NCBI RefSeq assembly: GCF_002869765.1
Contig: NZ_PNOR01000024.1
Span: 1-64,000 of the forward strand
From: Deinococcus planocerae
GTDB taxonomy: Bacteria > Deinococcota > Deinococci > Deinococcales > Deinococcaceae
DNA: 64,000 nucleotides
Direction of reading: 5' to 3'
The position numbers and the translations under genes were made by a program. Below, one piece after another: positions 36,167-51,835 of the stretch. The notes beneath the pieces were generated by a model. The model was not told where the DNA came from, made no database searches, and was given only the letters and a program-made list of their open reading frames with translations. Position 1 is the first letter of the stretch. The number at the start of each line of letters is the position of its first letter.

Positions 36167-37117
36167 ATGGCCGACCTGCCCACCGCCGCCGACCTCGCTT
36201 CCTTCTCCCTCGCCGCGCAACACCCCCTCACCCGTTCCTGGGTGGACGACCCGACCCGTCTCGCGTTGCTGGAAGGGGAACACGCCTTCGACCTCCAACT
36301 CGCCACCGACCTCGACCTGGCGGCGCAGCGGGCGGAGTTTCTGGACGTGGGGCAGCCCGCCGAGGCGTTCCTGAACCGCTGGGTGGAGGTGGGGCCGGAC
36401 CTGTGCGTCATGCTCTCCATCCGCTTTGAGGGGCTGGACCGAGAGAAACCCTTCGTGGATGTGAGCGTGACCTCACGGCCTCTGACGCCCGCCGAACTCC
36501 CGGCGTTGAGAGTGGCTGGTCTGGACGGATACGGCGCGTTTCGGCCCGGACGGCTGCGGATTTGGAGTGCCGGTCCGCTGGACGGGTGGACGGCGGAAGT
36601 GCCCGGTGCGCGGCCCGACATGCGCGTGCTGGCCGCCCCCCTGGCCGAACTGCGGGAGCGCGAGGTGCCGGATGAGCTGACCCTCCGCCCCACCCGAGAC
36701 CTGACCCACCACGCCGACGCGGTAGCCGCCTACGCCGCTGTCGACACGAAGCATCCGGGTCACGTCGGACAGGCGCGCGTTATAGAGGAGGATGCGCTGC
36801 AACAGGTCATAGAGGCGGGCACCATGTTCGACGTGCTGTGGAAGGGACGTTGGAGCGGGTATGCGGGCGCCCTCCCTAAACCCAAGCACGGCCTCCCCGC
36901 TTACTCGGTTCAGGAACTCCTGCTCGCCCCGCCCGCACGCGGCCACGGCCTCGGCCCGTACCTCTCCACCCTCCTCGCCCGCCACCTGCCCGACGATGGG
37001 CGGGTGCTGTCCGGCACCATCCACGGGGAGAACCAGGGCGCGCGGCAGGCGGCATTGAGGGCCGGGCGGCACGACGTGGGCGGCTGGGCCTGGGTGCCGC
37101 TGACCAAGGGGGCGTGA
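36167..37117 (+). CDS. GNAT-fold acetyltransferase-like protein
   Basis: This 316-aa protein is recognisable only at its C-terminal part, where 'YSVQELLLAPPARGHGLGPY' (about residues 248-268) resembles the acetyl-CoA-binding motif A (Q/RxxGxG/A) of GNAT enzymes. 'SGTIHGENQGARQAALRAGR' resembles the motif B region. The N-terminal 200 residues have no match I can name; they may form a second GNAT-like half. The ATG at 36167 has TACCCT (36154-36159) seven bases upstream. The gene is divergent from the mutase. The substrate is unknown. Confidence 0.7.
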   Translation: MADLPTAADLASFSLAAQHPLTRSWVDDPTRLALLEGEHAFDLQLATDLDLAAQRAEFLDVGQPAEAFLNRWVEVGPDLCVMLSIRFEGLDREKPFVDVSVTSRPLTPAELPALRVAGLDGYGAFRPGRLRIWSAGPLDGWTAEVPGARPDMRVLAAPLAELREREVPDELTLRPTRDLTHHADAVAAYAAVDTKHPGHVGQARVIEEDALQQVIEAGTMFDVLWKGRWSGYAGALPKPKHGLPAYSVQELLLAPPARGHGLGPYLSTLLARHLPDDGRVLSGTIHGENQGARQAALRAGRHDVGGWAWVPLTKGA

Positions 37118-37168
37118 CCCCACCCGTCACCGTGACCTCTACCCGACCCTTCTCGCCTTCACATCTGC

Positions 37169-37174
37169 TAGAAT
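37169..37174 (+). promoter_or_regulatory. Candidate -10 upstream of typA
   Basis: TAGAAT lies 122 bp before the typA ATG and upstream of a terminator-like hairpin. If used, transcription would meet that hairpin before reaching typA. Confidence 0.35.
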
Positions 37175-37187
37175 TCCCGTTTGGGTG

Positions 37188-37222
37188 TCCCGCCCACGGC
37201 AGATGGTGTGGCGGGCTTTTTT
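37188..37222 (+). terminator. Terminator-like hairpin upstream of typA
   Basis: TCCCGCC pairs with GGCGGG across a loop with an inner CAC/GTG pairing, followed by six Ts (37217-37222). It may end the acetyltransferase transcript or act as an attenuator for typA. Confidence 0.65.
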
Positions 37223-37233
37223 ATGGCAAGACG

Positions 37234-37268
37234 GGCTGATGGCTGAACGCCGAGTGCTGATAGCTAGC
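37234..37268. repeat. Degenerate heptamer repeat before typA
   Basis: Five consecutive 7-mers of the GGCTGAT type (GGCTGAT, GGCTGAA, then degenerate copies and TGCTGAT) fill 37234-37268, between the terminator-like hairpin and the typA ribosome site. Confidence 0.6.
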
Positions 37269-37295
37269 AGCTCCGATACAGGGAGCTGAGAACGA

Positions 37296-39077
<1,782 letters not shown>

Positions 39078-39095
39078 GGGAGGTCCGCGGTCGAA

Positions 39096-39135
39096 GGGGG
39101 GCTGGAGCCTGGGGCTTCCGGCCCCTCCACCTTTT
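39096..39135 (+). terminator. Probable terminator after typA
   Basis: GGGGGGC pairs with GCCCCTCC around an inner GGAGCC/GGCTTCC stem, followed by CTTTT. Confidence 0.55.
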
Positions 39136-39174
39136 GGCTGAAACTTTCCCCCGCCCGGAGGCGTAAGGTGGGGC

Positions 39175-39222
39175 ATGTTCGACTTCACGGCGGCACCACT
39201 GTTCGGGGGGGGAGGGCGCTGA
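39175..39222 (+). CDS. Putative 15-residue leaderless leader peptide
   Basis: The frame encodes MFDFTAAPLFGGGGR and its TGA shares one base with the ATG of the next gene (TGATG). It starts five bases after TAAGGT (39164-39169). The run of Gly codons also supplies the G-rich ribosome site for the downstream gene. This copies the arrangement at 18304-18339. Translation is inferred only from the promoter position and the overlap. Confidence 0.35.
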   Translation: MFDFTAAPLFGGGGR

Positions 39223-40199
39223 TGGAGTGGATCGTTCACCCGCTCGCGGGCGTGGCGCTGGCCTTCTGGGGGTCGGTGATCTTCTCGCGCCGGGGGCGTC
39301 AGTGGCGGTCCGTGGCGCTGGCGGCGGGGCTCATCGTCTTGCTCGCGGCGCTGGGCGCGAACTGGGTGGTCCACCCGGCGGCGGGCATGCTGCTGGGCTT
39401 TTTCGGCTCGCGGGCGTTCGGGAACGTGCACAGCCCGAAGTGGCGCAGGCGCTGGCCGGGCCTCGTGGCCGGGCTGGTCGCTGCCGTGTTCTTCATGGCG
39501 CTCGGGGCGGGGTGGCTGATCTTCCCGCTGAGCGTCATGGCGGTCATCTGGCTCTTCACGGCGATGGCCGCTCCCCGGGCACCGGAGCCCGCGCGGCTGG
39601 AGGCCCCGGGGGTGGCGGCCCTGCCCGAGCAGGCGGGCGGACTGCCGATGGGGCATCTGTCGGGCCACTGGACCGAGCACGCCGAGGCCCGCGCCGACCG
39701 CCGCGCGGCCCGGCGGCAGGCGAAGCGGGCCCGCCGGGAGCAGGAGCGGCGCGAGGAGGCCGTGCCCGCCGCTCCCCCACCCCCAGTCCCGGACCCTGCC
39801 CCTTCCCTCGCCGCCTACGTCCGCGACGAGCGCTTGCCGGGCGAGGCCCGCGCGCAACTCGCCGCCCTCGACCTGAGGACGAAGGAGGCCCTGACCCACC
39901 TGGAGGCCTCGGGTCAGGGAGGAAGCGAGGCGGCCTACCTCGCCCGCGCCGTCCGGGACGAGTACGCGCCCACCGCCGTGCAGGCGTACCTCAAGCTGCC
40001 GCCCACCCTGGCGAACGTCGAGCCGCTCGAGCAGGGCAAGACGGGGCGCGACCTGCTGCATGAACAGCTCAACCTCCTGCTGAACGGGGTGCAGGACATC
40101 CTGGGCACGGCCCTACACTCGGGCGGACGCGAACTGCTCACCCACGGGCGCTTCCTGGAGGACAAATTCCGCAAGCCGCGTGGTGATCTCGACGTTTAG
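39222..40199 (+). CDS. Membrane protein of unknown function with charged middle region
   Basis: This 325-aa protein has four hydrophobic segments in residues 1-105 and a strongly basic/acidic stretch near 150-180 ('ARADRRAARRQAKRARRE'). After a Pro-rich linker, a soluble C-terminal domain of about 130 residues follows ('YVRDERLPGEARAQLAALDL' onward), mostly helical. I do not recognise a family. The ATG at 39222 is chosen for the G-rich site upstream and its overlap with the 15-codon leader frame. It follows typA after a probable terminator. Confidence 0.7.
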   Translation: MEWIVHPLAGVALAFWGSVIFSRRGRQWRSVALAAGLIVLLAALGANWVVHPAAGMLLGFFGSRAFGNVHSPKWRRRWPGLVAGLVAAVFFMALGAGWLIFPLSVMAVIWLFTAMAAPRAPEPARLEAPGVAALPEQAGGLPMGHLSGHWTEHAEARADRRAARRQAKRARREQERREEAVPAAPPPPVPDPAPSLAAYVRDERLPGEARAQLAALDLRTKEALTHLEASGQGGSEAAYLARAVRDEYAPTAVQAYLKLPPTLANVEPLEQGKTGRDLLHEQLNLLLNGVQDILGTALHSGGRELLTHGRFLEDKFRKPRGDLDV

Positions 40200-40314
40200 G
40201 CGAGGCAGTCGGGGCGGTCGTCTGTCCCCCGGCCAACGGGCATTCCCGGGCCTGGCGGCGTCCATCCGTCCTGTACCGTCCCCCACTCGGTCACACCTTG
40301 TCTGACTCGTGTCC

Positions 40315-40343
40315 TTGGCGGGGGCGTCATCAAGCCTTAACCT
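40315..40343 (+). promoter_or_regulatory. Promoter of the 174-aa hypothetical gene
   Basis: TTGGCG (40315-40320) and TAACCT (40338-40343) have 17-bp spacing and lie 21 bp before the ATG, which has a CAGGA site. Confidence 0.6.
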
Positions 40344-40363
40344 GAGCACAGGACTCAGGATTT

Positions 40364-40888
40364 ATGACCAGACCCGCCGCTGCCCTCCCTCAGACCTCCG
40401 CCCACGTTTCCAGCGACCTCCGCACCGTCTCGCTGCTGCTGGCGGCGGAGGCGGTGCTGGCCCACCTCCACCCCCGCGCGCCCCTGCGGCTGGCGGAGGT
40501 GTCCCTGGACGGGCCGGGCGTGACGTACGCGTGCCCCCCCGACCCCCAGGCCATGACCCTCAACCGCGGCCTGCGCGAGGAGGTGGCGCTCGTGGCCCTG
40601 GCGCGCGCGGCGATGGCCCGGCTGCTGGGCCTGACCGCGGAGGTGGGGAGGCCCGGGCGTGACGCCCGCGGCCTCCTCGGCTCCGCCCTGCGCGACCCCG
40701 AGGAGCTGGAGGTCCTGGACGCCCAGCTCACCGTACTCGAAGCCCGCGCCCGCGCCCTGCTGCGCCGCTCCTGGGCTGAGGTCGAGGTCGTCGCGGTGGG
40801 GTTGCGAGAACACGGCACGCTGGACGCCCAGGCCGTCGCCCACCGGGTCGCCTGCGCCCAGGGCATCCGGGGCACGCTGCTCAACTGA
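40364..40888 (+). CDS. Hypothetical protein, 174 aa
   Basis: This is an Ala/Leu/Arg-rich soluble protein with no signal peptide, no transmembrane helix and no motif I can name. Predicted secondary structure is mostly helical, with a short beta-like segment near residues 40-55 ('LRLAEVSLDGPGVTYACPPD'). The good promoter 21 bp upstream and the ribosome site support expression. It stands alone between the membrane protein and the DUF1540 gene. Confidence 0.6.
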   Translation: MTRPAAALPQTSAHVSSDLRTVSLLLAAEAVLAHLHPRAPLRLAEVSLDGPGVTYACPPDPQAMTLNRGLREEVALVALARAAMARLLGLTAEVGRPGRDARGLLGSALRDPEELEVLDAQLTVLEARARALLRRSWAEVEVVAVGLREHGTLDAQAVAHRVACAQGIRGTLLN

Positions 40889-41089
40889 CGCCGCCTTCAC
40901 CCGCCTCATCTCCGGGACGCGCACGGCGGGTCTGGGCAGGAAGAAAAGAACGGCTGCGAGCGTCTTTTCGCCCCTAAGCGGGAGAATCCTGCCTGGAACA
41001 GTCGGGATTGTGTGCCAATCCTTATTTTGCGGGGTGGGTCACCTTCACCGCCCCCGGCGCGGCGCACTCTGCGGGCAGGAGGCAAGGTC

Positions 41090-41296
41090 ATGAACGACAG
41101 CCAGAATATGCAGGGTGGGGCGCAGATGAGCGTCGTGAGCCGCTGTGGGGCGACGAACTGCCGCTACAACGAGAACGAGCAGTGCATGGCGGGGCAGATC
41201 GAGGTGGACTTCAGCGGTCAGATGGCCCAGTGCCTGACCTTCAGCCCGGAAGACATGATGGGCGACACCATGACGATGGGCGAGGGCACGCGCTGA
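41090..41296 (+). CDS. DUF1540 domain protein
   Basis: This 68-aa protein has the four-Cys arrangement of DUF1540: 'SRCGATNCRYNENEQC' and 'QMAQCLTF'. The spacing suggests a small zinc or other metal site. The family is common in Firmicutes and Deinococcus and has no known function. The ATG at 41090 follows a strong AGGAGG site. A perfect stem GGATTG/CAATCC (5-nt loop) lies about 85 bp upstream. Confidence 0.85.
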   Translation: MNDSQNMQGGAQMSVVSRCGATNCRYNENEQCMAGQIEVDFSGQMAQCLTFSPEDMMGDTMTMGEGTR

Positions 41297-41319
41297 GCAC
41301 GGCGCAAGGGTTGGCGGAT

Positions 41320-41350
41320 GGGCCGGGAACTCGAATCCCGGCCCGTTTCC
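41320..41350. terminator. Bidirectional terminator after the DUF1540 gene
   Basis: GGGCCGGGA (41320-41328) and TCCCGGCCC (41336-41344) form a perfect 9-bp stem with a 7-nt loop, followed by GTTTCC. It separates convergent genes. Confidence 0.85.
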
Positions 41351-41354
41351 GTGT

Positions 41355-42242
41355 CTAGATCACGAGGACGCCGTGGTGCTTAGCCTTTTCCTGCGGCTCG
41401 ACGTGGATGGTGACGCTGGCCCCCGCGAGTTCGGCCTGGATGGCCTCCTCCAGCCGGTCGCAGATGTGGTGGGCTTCTTGCACCGTCATCTGGCCGGGCA
41501 CGACGAGGTGGAACTCGACGAAGGTGACGCGGCCCGCGTGCCGGGTGCGCACGTCGTGGATTTCGAGCGCCCCCTCGGCGTGCTCGCTCATCAGTTGGCG
41601 CAGCCGGGTGGTCGTGGCGGGGTCGGCCCCGGCGTCCATCAGCCCGCCCACGCTCTCGCGCATCAGGCCCCAGCCGCTCCACAGCACGTTGAGCGCCACG
41701 AGCACGGCGAGCAGGGGGTCGAGGAGGCTCAGGCCCGTGACCGAGGCGAGGACCACGCCCACGAGCACGCCCACGCTCGTCACCACGTCGTTCAGGACGT
41801 GCCGCCCGTCGGCGAGGAGGGCGGGCGAGCGGTGGCGGCGGCCCTCGCGCAGGAGCACCGAGGCCCACAGCCCGTTGAGGACACTCGCCCCGAAGTTGAC
41901 GAGCAGGCCCGGGTAGGGCGCCTCCACCGGGCGAGGACTCAGCAGTGCGGGCCCGGCCTCCAGCAGAATGGCGACGGCGGCGAGGACGATCAGCACCCCC
42001 TCGGCGACCGCGCTGAAATACTCGGCCTTGGTGTGCCCGTAGGGATGGTTGGCGTCGGCGGGGCGGGCAGCCACCCGCAGGGCCACCAGGGCGGCCACGG
42101 CGGCGGCCACGTTGATCACGCTCTCCAGCGCGTCGGAGTACAGCGCGACGCTGCCCGTGAGAAGGTACGCCAGGAACTTCAGGCCCAGCACGACGGCGGC
42201 CACCACCACGCTCCCCAGCGCGATTCGCGTCGTGCGGTTCAT
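41355..42242 (-). CDS. Cation diffusion facilitator (CDF) transporter
   Basis: This 295-aa inner-membrane antiporter exports divalent cations such as Zn, Fe, Co or Mn. Six helices are visible. The metal site in helix 2 is 'ALYSDALESVINV' (Asp pair region), and the helix 5 site is in 'DGRHVLNDVVTSVGV' (HxxxD). The second residue set, S/N...D and H...D, does not allow a firm metal assignment. The cytoplasmic C-terminal domain follows from about residue 205 with 'HDVRTRHAGRVTFVEFHLVV'. The ATG at 42242 is preferred because TAGCCT (minus strand, 42255-42250) lies seven bases upstream. Confidence 0.92.
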   Translation of the reverse strand: MNRTTRIALGSVVVAAVVLGLKFLAYLLTGSVALYSDALESVINVAAAVAALVALRVAARPADANHPYGHTKAEYFSAVAEGVLIVLAAVAILLEAGPALLSPRPVEAPYPGLLVNFGASVLNGLWASVLLREGRRHRSPALLADGRHVLNDVVTSVGVLVGVVLASVTGLSLLDPLLAVLVALNVLWSGWGLMRESVGGLMDAGADPATTTRLRQLMSEHAEGALEIHDVRTRHAGRVTFVEFHLVVPGQMTVQEAHHICDRLEEAIQAELAGASVTIHVEPQEKAKHHGVLVI

Positions 42243-42315
42243 GGGCTTGAGGCTAGCAGGGTTGGGAATGACGCGAGGCGGCACTGGCAAGGGAACAGGG
42301 TTTACGCTGGTCACC

Positions 42316-42843
42316 GTGAGTGGTCCGGCGCGGGAGGTGGTGCGCGTGGAGAGATATGATTCCCGCTGGCCTCAGTGGGCGAGCCGGGAGATCACGCTGT
42401 TGCGAGGGAGCCTGGGTGACCGGATCGCGGAAATCGAGCACATCGGCAGCACCGCCGTCCCCGGGTTGGACGCGAAGCCCACGGTGGACCTCATGCTCGG
42501 GACCGTCGGCTGGCCCTGGAGGCCGGAAGATGACGCCTGCCTCCTGAGCGCCGGATACAGCTTTTACAAGTCCCCGAACGCGCGCTGGCGGGTCTACCTC
42601 AGGCCGCGGGGCCGCCTCCTGCGCGGGTTTCACCTGCATGTGGTGGAGGCGGGCAGCACACACTGGCACGAGCACCTGCGGTTCCGCGACCACCTCCGTG
42701 CCCACCCGGAAGATGCCCGCGCCTACGCGGGGCTCAAGCGGGAACTGGCCCGCCGGTTCGGAGACGACCGCGGCGCCTATCAGGCCGGGAAGGCCGACCT
42801 CATCCGGGCGATCCTGACGCGGGTCGTTACGCCGTCAACATAA
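42316..42843 (+). CDS. GrpB family protein
   Basis: This 175-aa protein has the GrpB/UPF0157 signature, a nucleotidyltransferase-like fold: 'VERYDSRWPQWASREI', 'IEHIGSTAVPGLDAKPTVDL' and 'HLHVVEAGSTHWHEHLRFRD'. Some members are fused to dephospho-CoA kinase; this one is stand-alone. The function is not established. The GTG at 42316 follows TACGCT (42303-42308) by seven bases. It is divergent from the CDF gene and lies 22 bp before uvrD. Confidence 0.85.
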   Translation: MSGPAREVVRVERYDSRWPQWASREITLLRGSLGDRIAEIEHIGSTAVPGLDAKPTVDLMLGTVGWPWRPEDDACLLSAGYSFYKSPNARWRVYLRPRGRLLRGFHLHVVEAGSTHWHEHLRFRDHLRAHPEDARAYAGLKRELARRFGDDRGAYQAGKADLIRAILTRVVTPST

Positions 42844-42865
42844 CCTGCCCTGCTACAATCACCCG

Positions 42866-45106
<2,241 letters not shown>

Positions 45107-45109
45107 GGC

Positions 45110-45571
45110 TCAGTTCCGCTCGACGAGGTGGCGCACCTCTCCGGGCCCGGCTCTCAGGAACTCGGCCACCGCGAGGGGGTAGAGGGGACGGGAGGCGATC
45201 TCGTCCAGCGGCAGCCAGTCGTAGAAGTAATCGGGGTTGTCGAGGACCGTGAATCTCTTATCGGGGAGGTCGGCGGGGGCCTCCATGCGGAGGTAGAAGC
45301 CGATCTCGTGCTGTCTCTTCTCGGGTGGGCCGAAGAAGTTTTCCAGCACGCCGACGAGGTGCATCGGTCCGGGGGGCGTGCCCGTCCCCTCCCGCCACTC
45401 GCGGGCAGCGCAGGTCGCCACGTCCTCGCCCGTGGAGAGGGCGCCGCCGGGGAGGAACCAGAAGCCGAGGCCCGGTGTCGTGTTCGCCAGCAGGCGGTCT
45501 CCTCGCACGCAGAGGATGGCGACGCGGACGCTGAATTTGAGGCCGCCGAGGGGGAGGCGAATGTCGGGCAT
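45110..45571 (-). CDS. Nudix hydrolase with altered Nudix box
   Basis: This 153-aa protein has a Nudix fold. The box reads 'GALSTGEDVATCAAREWREGTG', matching GX5EX7RE at its start but with Gly replacing the last catalytic Glu of the EE pair. That residue is normally a metal ligand, so activity may be reduced or use another residue. The flanking 'GFWFLPGGALSTGE' is normal. The substrate is unknown. The ATG at 45571 is chosen because the conserved strand begins there and CACACT (minus strand) lies seven bases upstream. The gene converges on uvrD with a 3-bp gap between stops. Confidence 0.8.
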   Translation of the reverse strand: MPDIRLPLGGLKFSVRVAILCVRGDRLLANTTPGLGFWFLPGGALSTGEDVATCAAREWREGTGTPPGPMHLVGVLENFFGPPEKRQHEIGFYLRMEAPADLPDKRFTVLDNPDYFYDWLPLDEIASRPLYPLAVAEFLRAGPGEVRHLVERN

Positions 45572-45636
45572 GGGAGGCAGTGTGGCGGAAAGGTGGGGTG
45601 GGAGGGGCAGGGTGTCTTGCCACGGTTGGCCCCCAC

Positions 45637-45670
45637 CCCCCTGCCCCCTATCCCCCGAGGGGGCAGGGGG
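45637..45670. repeat. REP-like palindrome
   Basis: CCCCCTGCCCCC (45637-45648) and its exact complement (45659-45670) form a 12-bp stem with a 10-nt loop. The motif resembles REP-type palindromes of high-GC genomes. Confidence 0.6.
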
Positions 45671-45880
45671 AGCGGCGCTGCGCTGGTCAAGGGCACATGG
45701 GCAGCGTGGGTGGTCGGGTCCTTCTGAACGCAAGGTTTGATCTTGTCGCGTCCCATCGGCGGGCCCACCGTCTCGCTGCGCGAGCCGACGTGGCCGTGGG
45801 CCAGGAGCGTTCAGTTGAGGACATTCATGGAGCGTCTGGCTCGACGTTTTTAAAAGCGCAAAGGCTCAGGCTTTTCTACT

Positions 45881-45941
45881 CCCTCTCCCCTTGCGGGAGA
45901 GGGTTGGGGTGAGGGGGCGTGTGACCACCTCACCGTCACAC
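45881..45941. repeat. REP-like element with two adjacent stem-loops
   Basis: CCCTCTCCC (45881-45889) pairs with GGGAGAGGG (45895-45903), and GTGTGAC (45919-45925) pairs with GTCACAC (45935-45941). The first stem with its TTGGGGTGAGGGG tail is a repeat seen between genes in many high-GC genomes. Confidence 0.65.
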
Positions 45942-46053
45942 CCTCTCCCGTGACCTGTCCCTCCCCCTGGTGGGGACTGGTACAGCTCGCGCCGCGAGAC
46001 TCGCAGAGCTGCTTGCAGAGGCTGCGAGGGGGCGGCAAGCGTCAGCGTCCCTC

Positions 46054-47457
<1,404 letters not shown>

Positions 47458-47511
47458 GGGGTCCAATATGGCAGAGGGGAAGGAGGCTGGAACGTGTCAG
47501 GATGGACGCCT

Positions 47512-48228
47512 ATGCGGGTGGCGATCCTGAGTGACGTGCACGGCAACCGTTTCGCGCTGGAGGCCGTGCTGGCCGACATCGCCAGCCTGACCCCGGACCT
47601 GATGGGCAATCTGGGCGACACGGTGTGGGGCGGGGCCGACCCGGCAGGGGCCTGGGCCCTCCAGATGCGGGAGGCGCCTCCCACCGTGCGGGGGAATACG
47701 GATGAGTTTCTGCTGGCCGATCCTGCCGAGCTAGACGCTGAGACGAGGGTGGGCCGCGAGTTTCTGGAACGCGAGCTGGGCGGGGTGCCGCCCGAACTCG
47801 CCGCGCTGCCCGTGACCGCGACCGTGGCGGACGGGGAGGTGCTTCTGGCGCACGGCAGCCCGACGAGCCCGTGGGACGCGCTTTTCCTGGTCGAGGAGGG
47901 CGACGCCGTGCGCCCTGCCCTGCCAGTCGAGATGCTGGAGCGGGTGGCCGCTTGGCCTGCCGCACGGGTGGTGGTCGTCGGTCACACCCACAAGGAACAG
48001 GTTGCTACGCGCCGGGGAGTGACCTTCGTCAACGCAGGCTCCGTGTCACGGCAGGGGCACGGAGACCCGGCGGCCCGCTGGGTGCTGCTCGAACGCCGTG
48101 CGGGCTTCTGGAACGTCACCTTCCGCCGCACCGCGTACGACGCGGAGGCCGCCGCCCGCTGGGCCGAGGCTCACGCGCCGAACGGGGACCAGGAGGCGCG
48201 GCAACTCCGGACTGGACTCCCGGGCTGA
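47512..48228 (+). CDS. Calcineurin-like metallophosphoesterase
   Basis: This 238-aa protein opens with 'VAILSDVHGNRFALEAVL', the first metal-binding block. 'NLGDTVWGGADP', 'VRGNTDEF', 'LLAHGSPTSP' and 'VVVGHTHKEQV' follow, so all five phosphoesterase blocks are present. The order matches YfcE-like or bacterial phosphodiesterases acting on small phosphodiesters. The substrate is unknown. It is a stand-alone gene, divergent from the LRV gene and convergent with nudC. Confidence 0.9.
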   Translation: MRVAILSDVHGNRFALEAVLADIASLTPDLMGNLGDTVWGGADPAGAWALQMREAPPTVRGNTDEFLLADPAELDAETRVGREFLERELGGVPPELAALPVTATVADGEVLLAHGSPTSPWDALFLVEEGDAVRPALPVEMLERVAAWPAARVVVVGHTHKEQVATRRGVTFVNAGSVSRQGHGDPAARWVLLERRAGFWNVTFRRTAYDAEAAARWAEAHAPNGDQEARQLRTGLPG

Positions 48229-48238
48229 CTCCCGGCTC

Positions 48239-49045
48239 CTACTCCTCCCGCGCCACCGTCTCGATCAGCCTGCGCGCGATGCTGAAGGGCGGCGGCAGGG
48301 TGGGGAGGTTGCCCACCGAATACCACCCCGCGTCCTCGATCTCGTCGGGCTGGAGGGTGAGGTCGCCGCCCGCGTACTCGGCGGTGAAGGCGATCATCAG
48401 CGAGTGCGGGAAGGGCCAGGGCTGGCTGAAGCGGTAACGCAGCCCGGTGATCTCGACCCCGACCTCCTCGCGCACCTCGCGGTGGCAGGCGTGTTCCAGC
48501 GTCTCGGACGGCTCCACGAAGCCTGCGAGCGCCGAGTACATGCCCGGCGCGAAGAGGGGGCCGCGCGCGAGCAGCAGCTCCCGGCCCTCTCCCTCCCCGC
48601 GGGTAATGAGCACCATCACCACCGGGGCGACGCGCGGGTAGGCGCTCAGACCGCAGTTCGGGCAGACCTTCGACGTCTCGCGCTCGGAGCGGACGGTCGG
48701 CGTGGCACAGGCCCCGCAGAAGCGGTGGGTTCGGTCCCACTCCACGATCTGTGCCGCGTACCCGGCGAGGCCGAACAGCTCCTCGGAGAGCACGCCGTAT
48801 ACGCCACGCAGGGGCCGGAGCGCGTGGCCCGGCGGCACCTCGCCCAACAGCCGCGCGCCGAAGACGGGCACGCCGTCCAGGAGGCCCAGCGGGTTCACGA
48901 GGTCCACGGGGAAGTCCTCGGCGCGGCCCTGGGGCAGCGTGCCGTCCTCCCGCAGCAGGAGGCGGCCTTCCCGGAAGACGAAGAGCGGCGTGCCCTCGGA
49001 GGGAGCCACCCGCACGGACGGCACGAAGGAGGCGGGGCGGATCAT
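48239..49045 (-). CDS. nudC: NAD+ diphosphatase NudC
   Basis: NudC hydrolyses NAD(H) to NMN(H) and AMP and removes NAD caps from RNA 5' ends. The 268-aa product has an N-terminal beta domain, then the zinc ribbon 'RFCGACATPT' and 'SKVCPNCGLSAYPR' (four Cys), the Nudix box 'GFVEPSETLEHACHREVREE' and the NudC-specific 'SQPWPFPHSLM' motif. All key residues are present. TATCCT (minus strand, 49058-49053) lies seven bases before the ATG, so the gene itself appears leaderless. Confidence 0.95.
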   Translation of the reverse strand: MIRPASFVPSVRVAPSEGTPLFVFREGRLLLREDGTLPQGRAEDFPVDLVNPLGLLDGVPVFGARLLGEVPPGHALRPLRGVYGVLSEELFGLAGYAAQIVEWDRTHRFCGACATPTVRSERETSKVCPNCGLSAYPRVAPVVMVLITRGEGEGRELLLARGPLFAPGMYSALAGFVEPSETLEHACHREVREEVGVEITGLRYRFSQPWPFPHSLMIAFTAEYAGGDLTLQPDEIEDAGWYSVGNLPTLPPPFSIARRLIETVAREE

Positions 49046-49086
49046 GCGGACCAGGATAGGCCGGGGCGGGCATCTCCACCGTGGCC

Positions 49087-49559
49087 TCAGGGGCGTGGTG
49101 CCCCGGTCCCCTCCCGTGTCCAGGTGTTGACCCGGACCCGCCGCCCGCCGTCCCGCACGAGGATCACCTCGTTCCGCCCGCCGTCCACCTCACCAGGCGC
49201 GCGCCACAGGAGGCGGCCCGTGTGGGCGTTCAGGCCGACCACGGCGCACCGCCGCCCGGTGCAACTCCGCCACAGCACGTCTACCGGACCGTATCCGACC
49301 ATCGGGACGAGCCGGGCCTCCCGTGCGTCTCCGGGGATGGTCGTGTCCCAGGCGACGGACCAGACCCCGTGCGCTGCTGCCGTTCCAGCGCCACCCGCAG
49401 CCGTCCCTGCCCGTCCACCCCGCCGATCAGGTTGCCGTCGCCGAACGGCCCGTAAAACCGCACGGCGCTCACCCCGGCGTCACGCATCCAGTCGGCCCGC
49501 ACCGGGAGGGGGGAGGCCACGGCGTCCGAGGTCAGCAGCAGGAGGAGAAGCGGGCGCAT
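49087..49559 (-). pseudogene. Frameshifted secreted protein gene
   Basis: The 5' part starts at 49559 with a signal peptide (MRPLLLLLLTSDAVASPLPV) and reads into 'NLIGGVDGQGRLRVALERQQ'. A different frame then continues from about 49375 with 'HGVWSVAWDTTIPGDAREAR' and runs through 'VVGLNAHTGRLLWRAPGEVD' to a stop at 49087. Joining the frames needs a one-base change near 49362-49384, next to a GGGG run. It is either a pseudogene or a sequencing error. The segment 'NAHTGRLLWRAP' resembles a PQQ/beta-propeller strand. CAGACT lies six bases before the start. Function is unknown. Confidence 0.65.
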
Positions 49560-49599
49560 TCCCCCAGTCTGGTCCCGCCCGCTGACCTGTCCGTGACCC

Positions 49600-50715
<1,116 letters not shown>

Positions 50716-50746
50716 GCGCGCCCCCGGCGCGGGAAGTGGCTCGTGG

Positions 50747-51835
<1,089 letters not shown>

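Larger units (their letters stand above)
45572..46053. other. 482-bp intergenic region with two REP-like dyads
   Basis: Two strong GC-rich dyads (45637-45670 and 45881-45941) lie here. The stretch between them has no convincing reading frame. It probably contains leader or decayed sequence only. Confidence 0.5.

Noticed and set aside
40889..41089. Riboswitch or small RNA before the DUF1540 gene
   Set aside because: A short GGATTG/CAATCC stem is present, but no known riboswitch core or terminator is visible.
45734..45870. Small protein gene on either strand between the Nudix and LRV genes
   Set aside because: Possible frames run through the REP-like dyads and have no ribosome site, -10 or protein-like composition.
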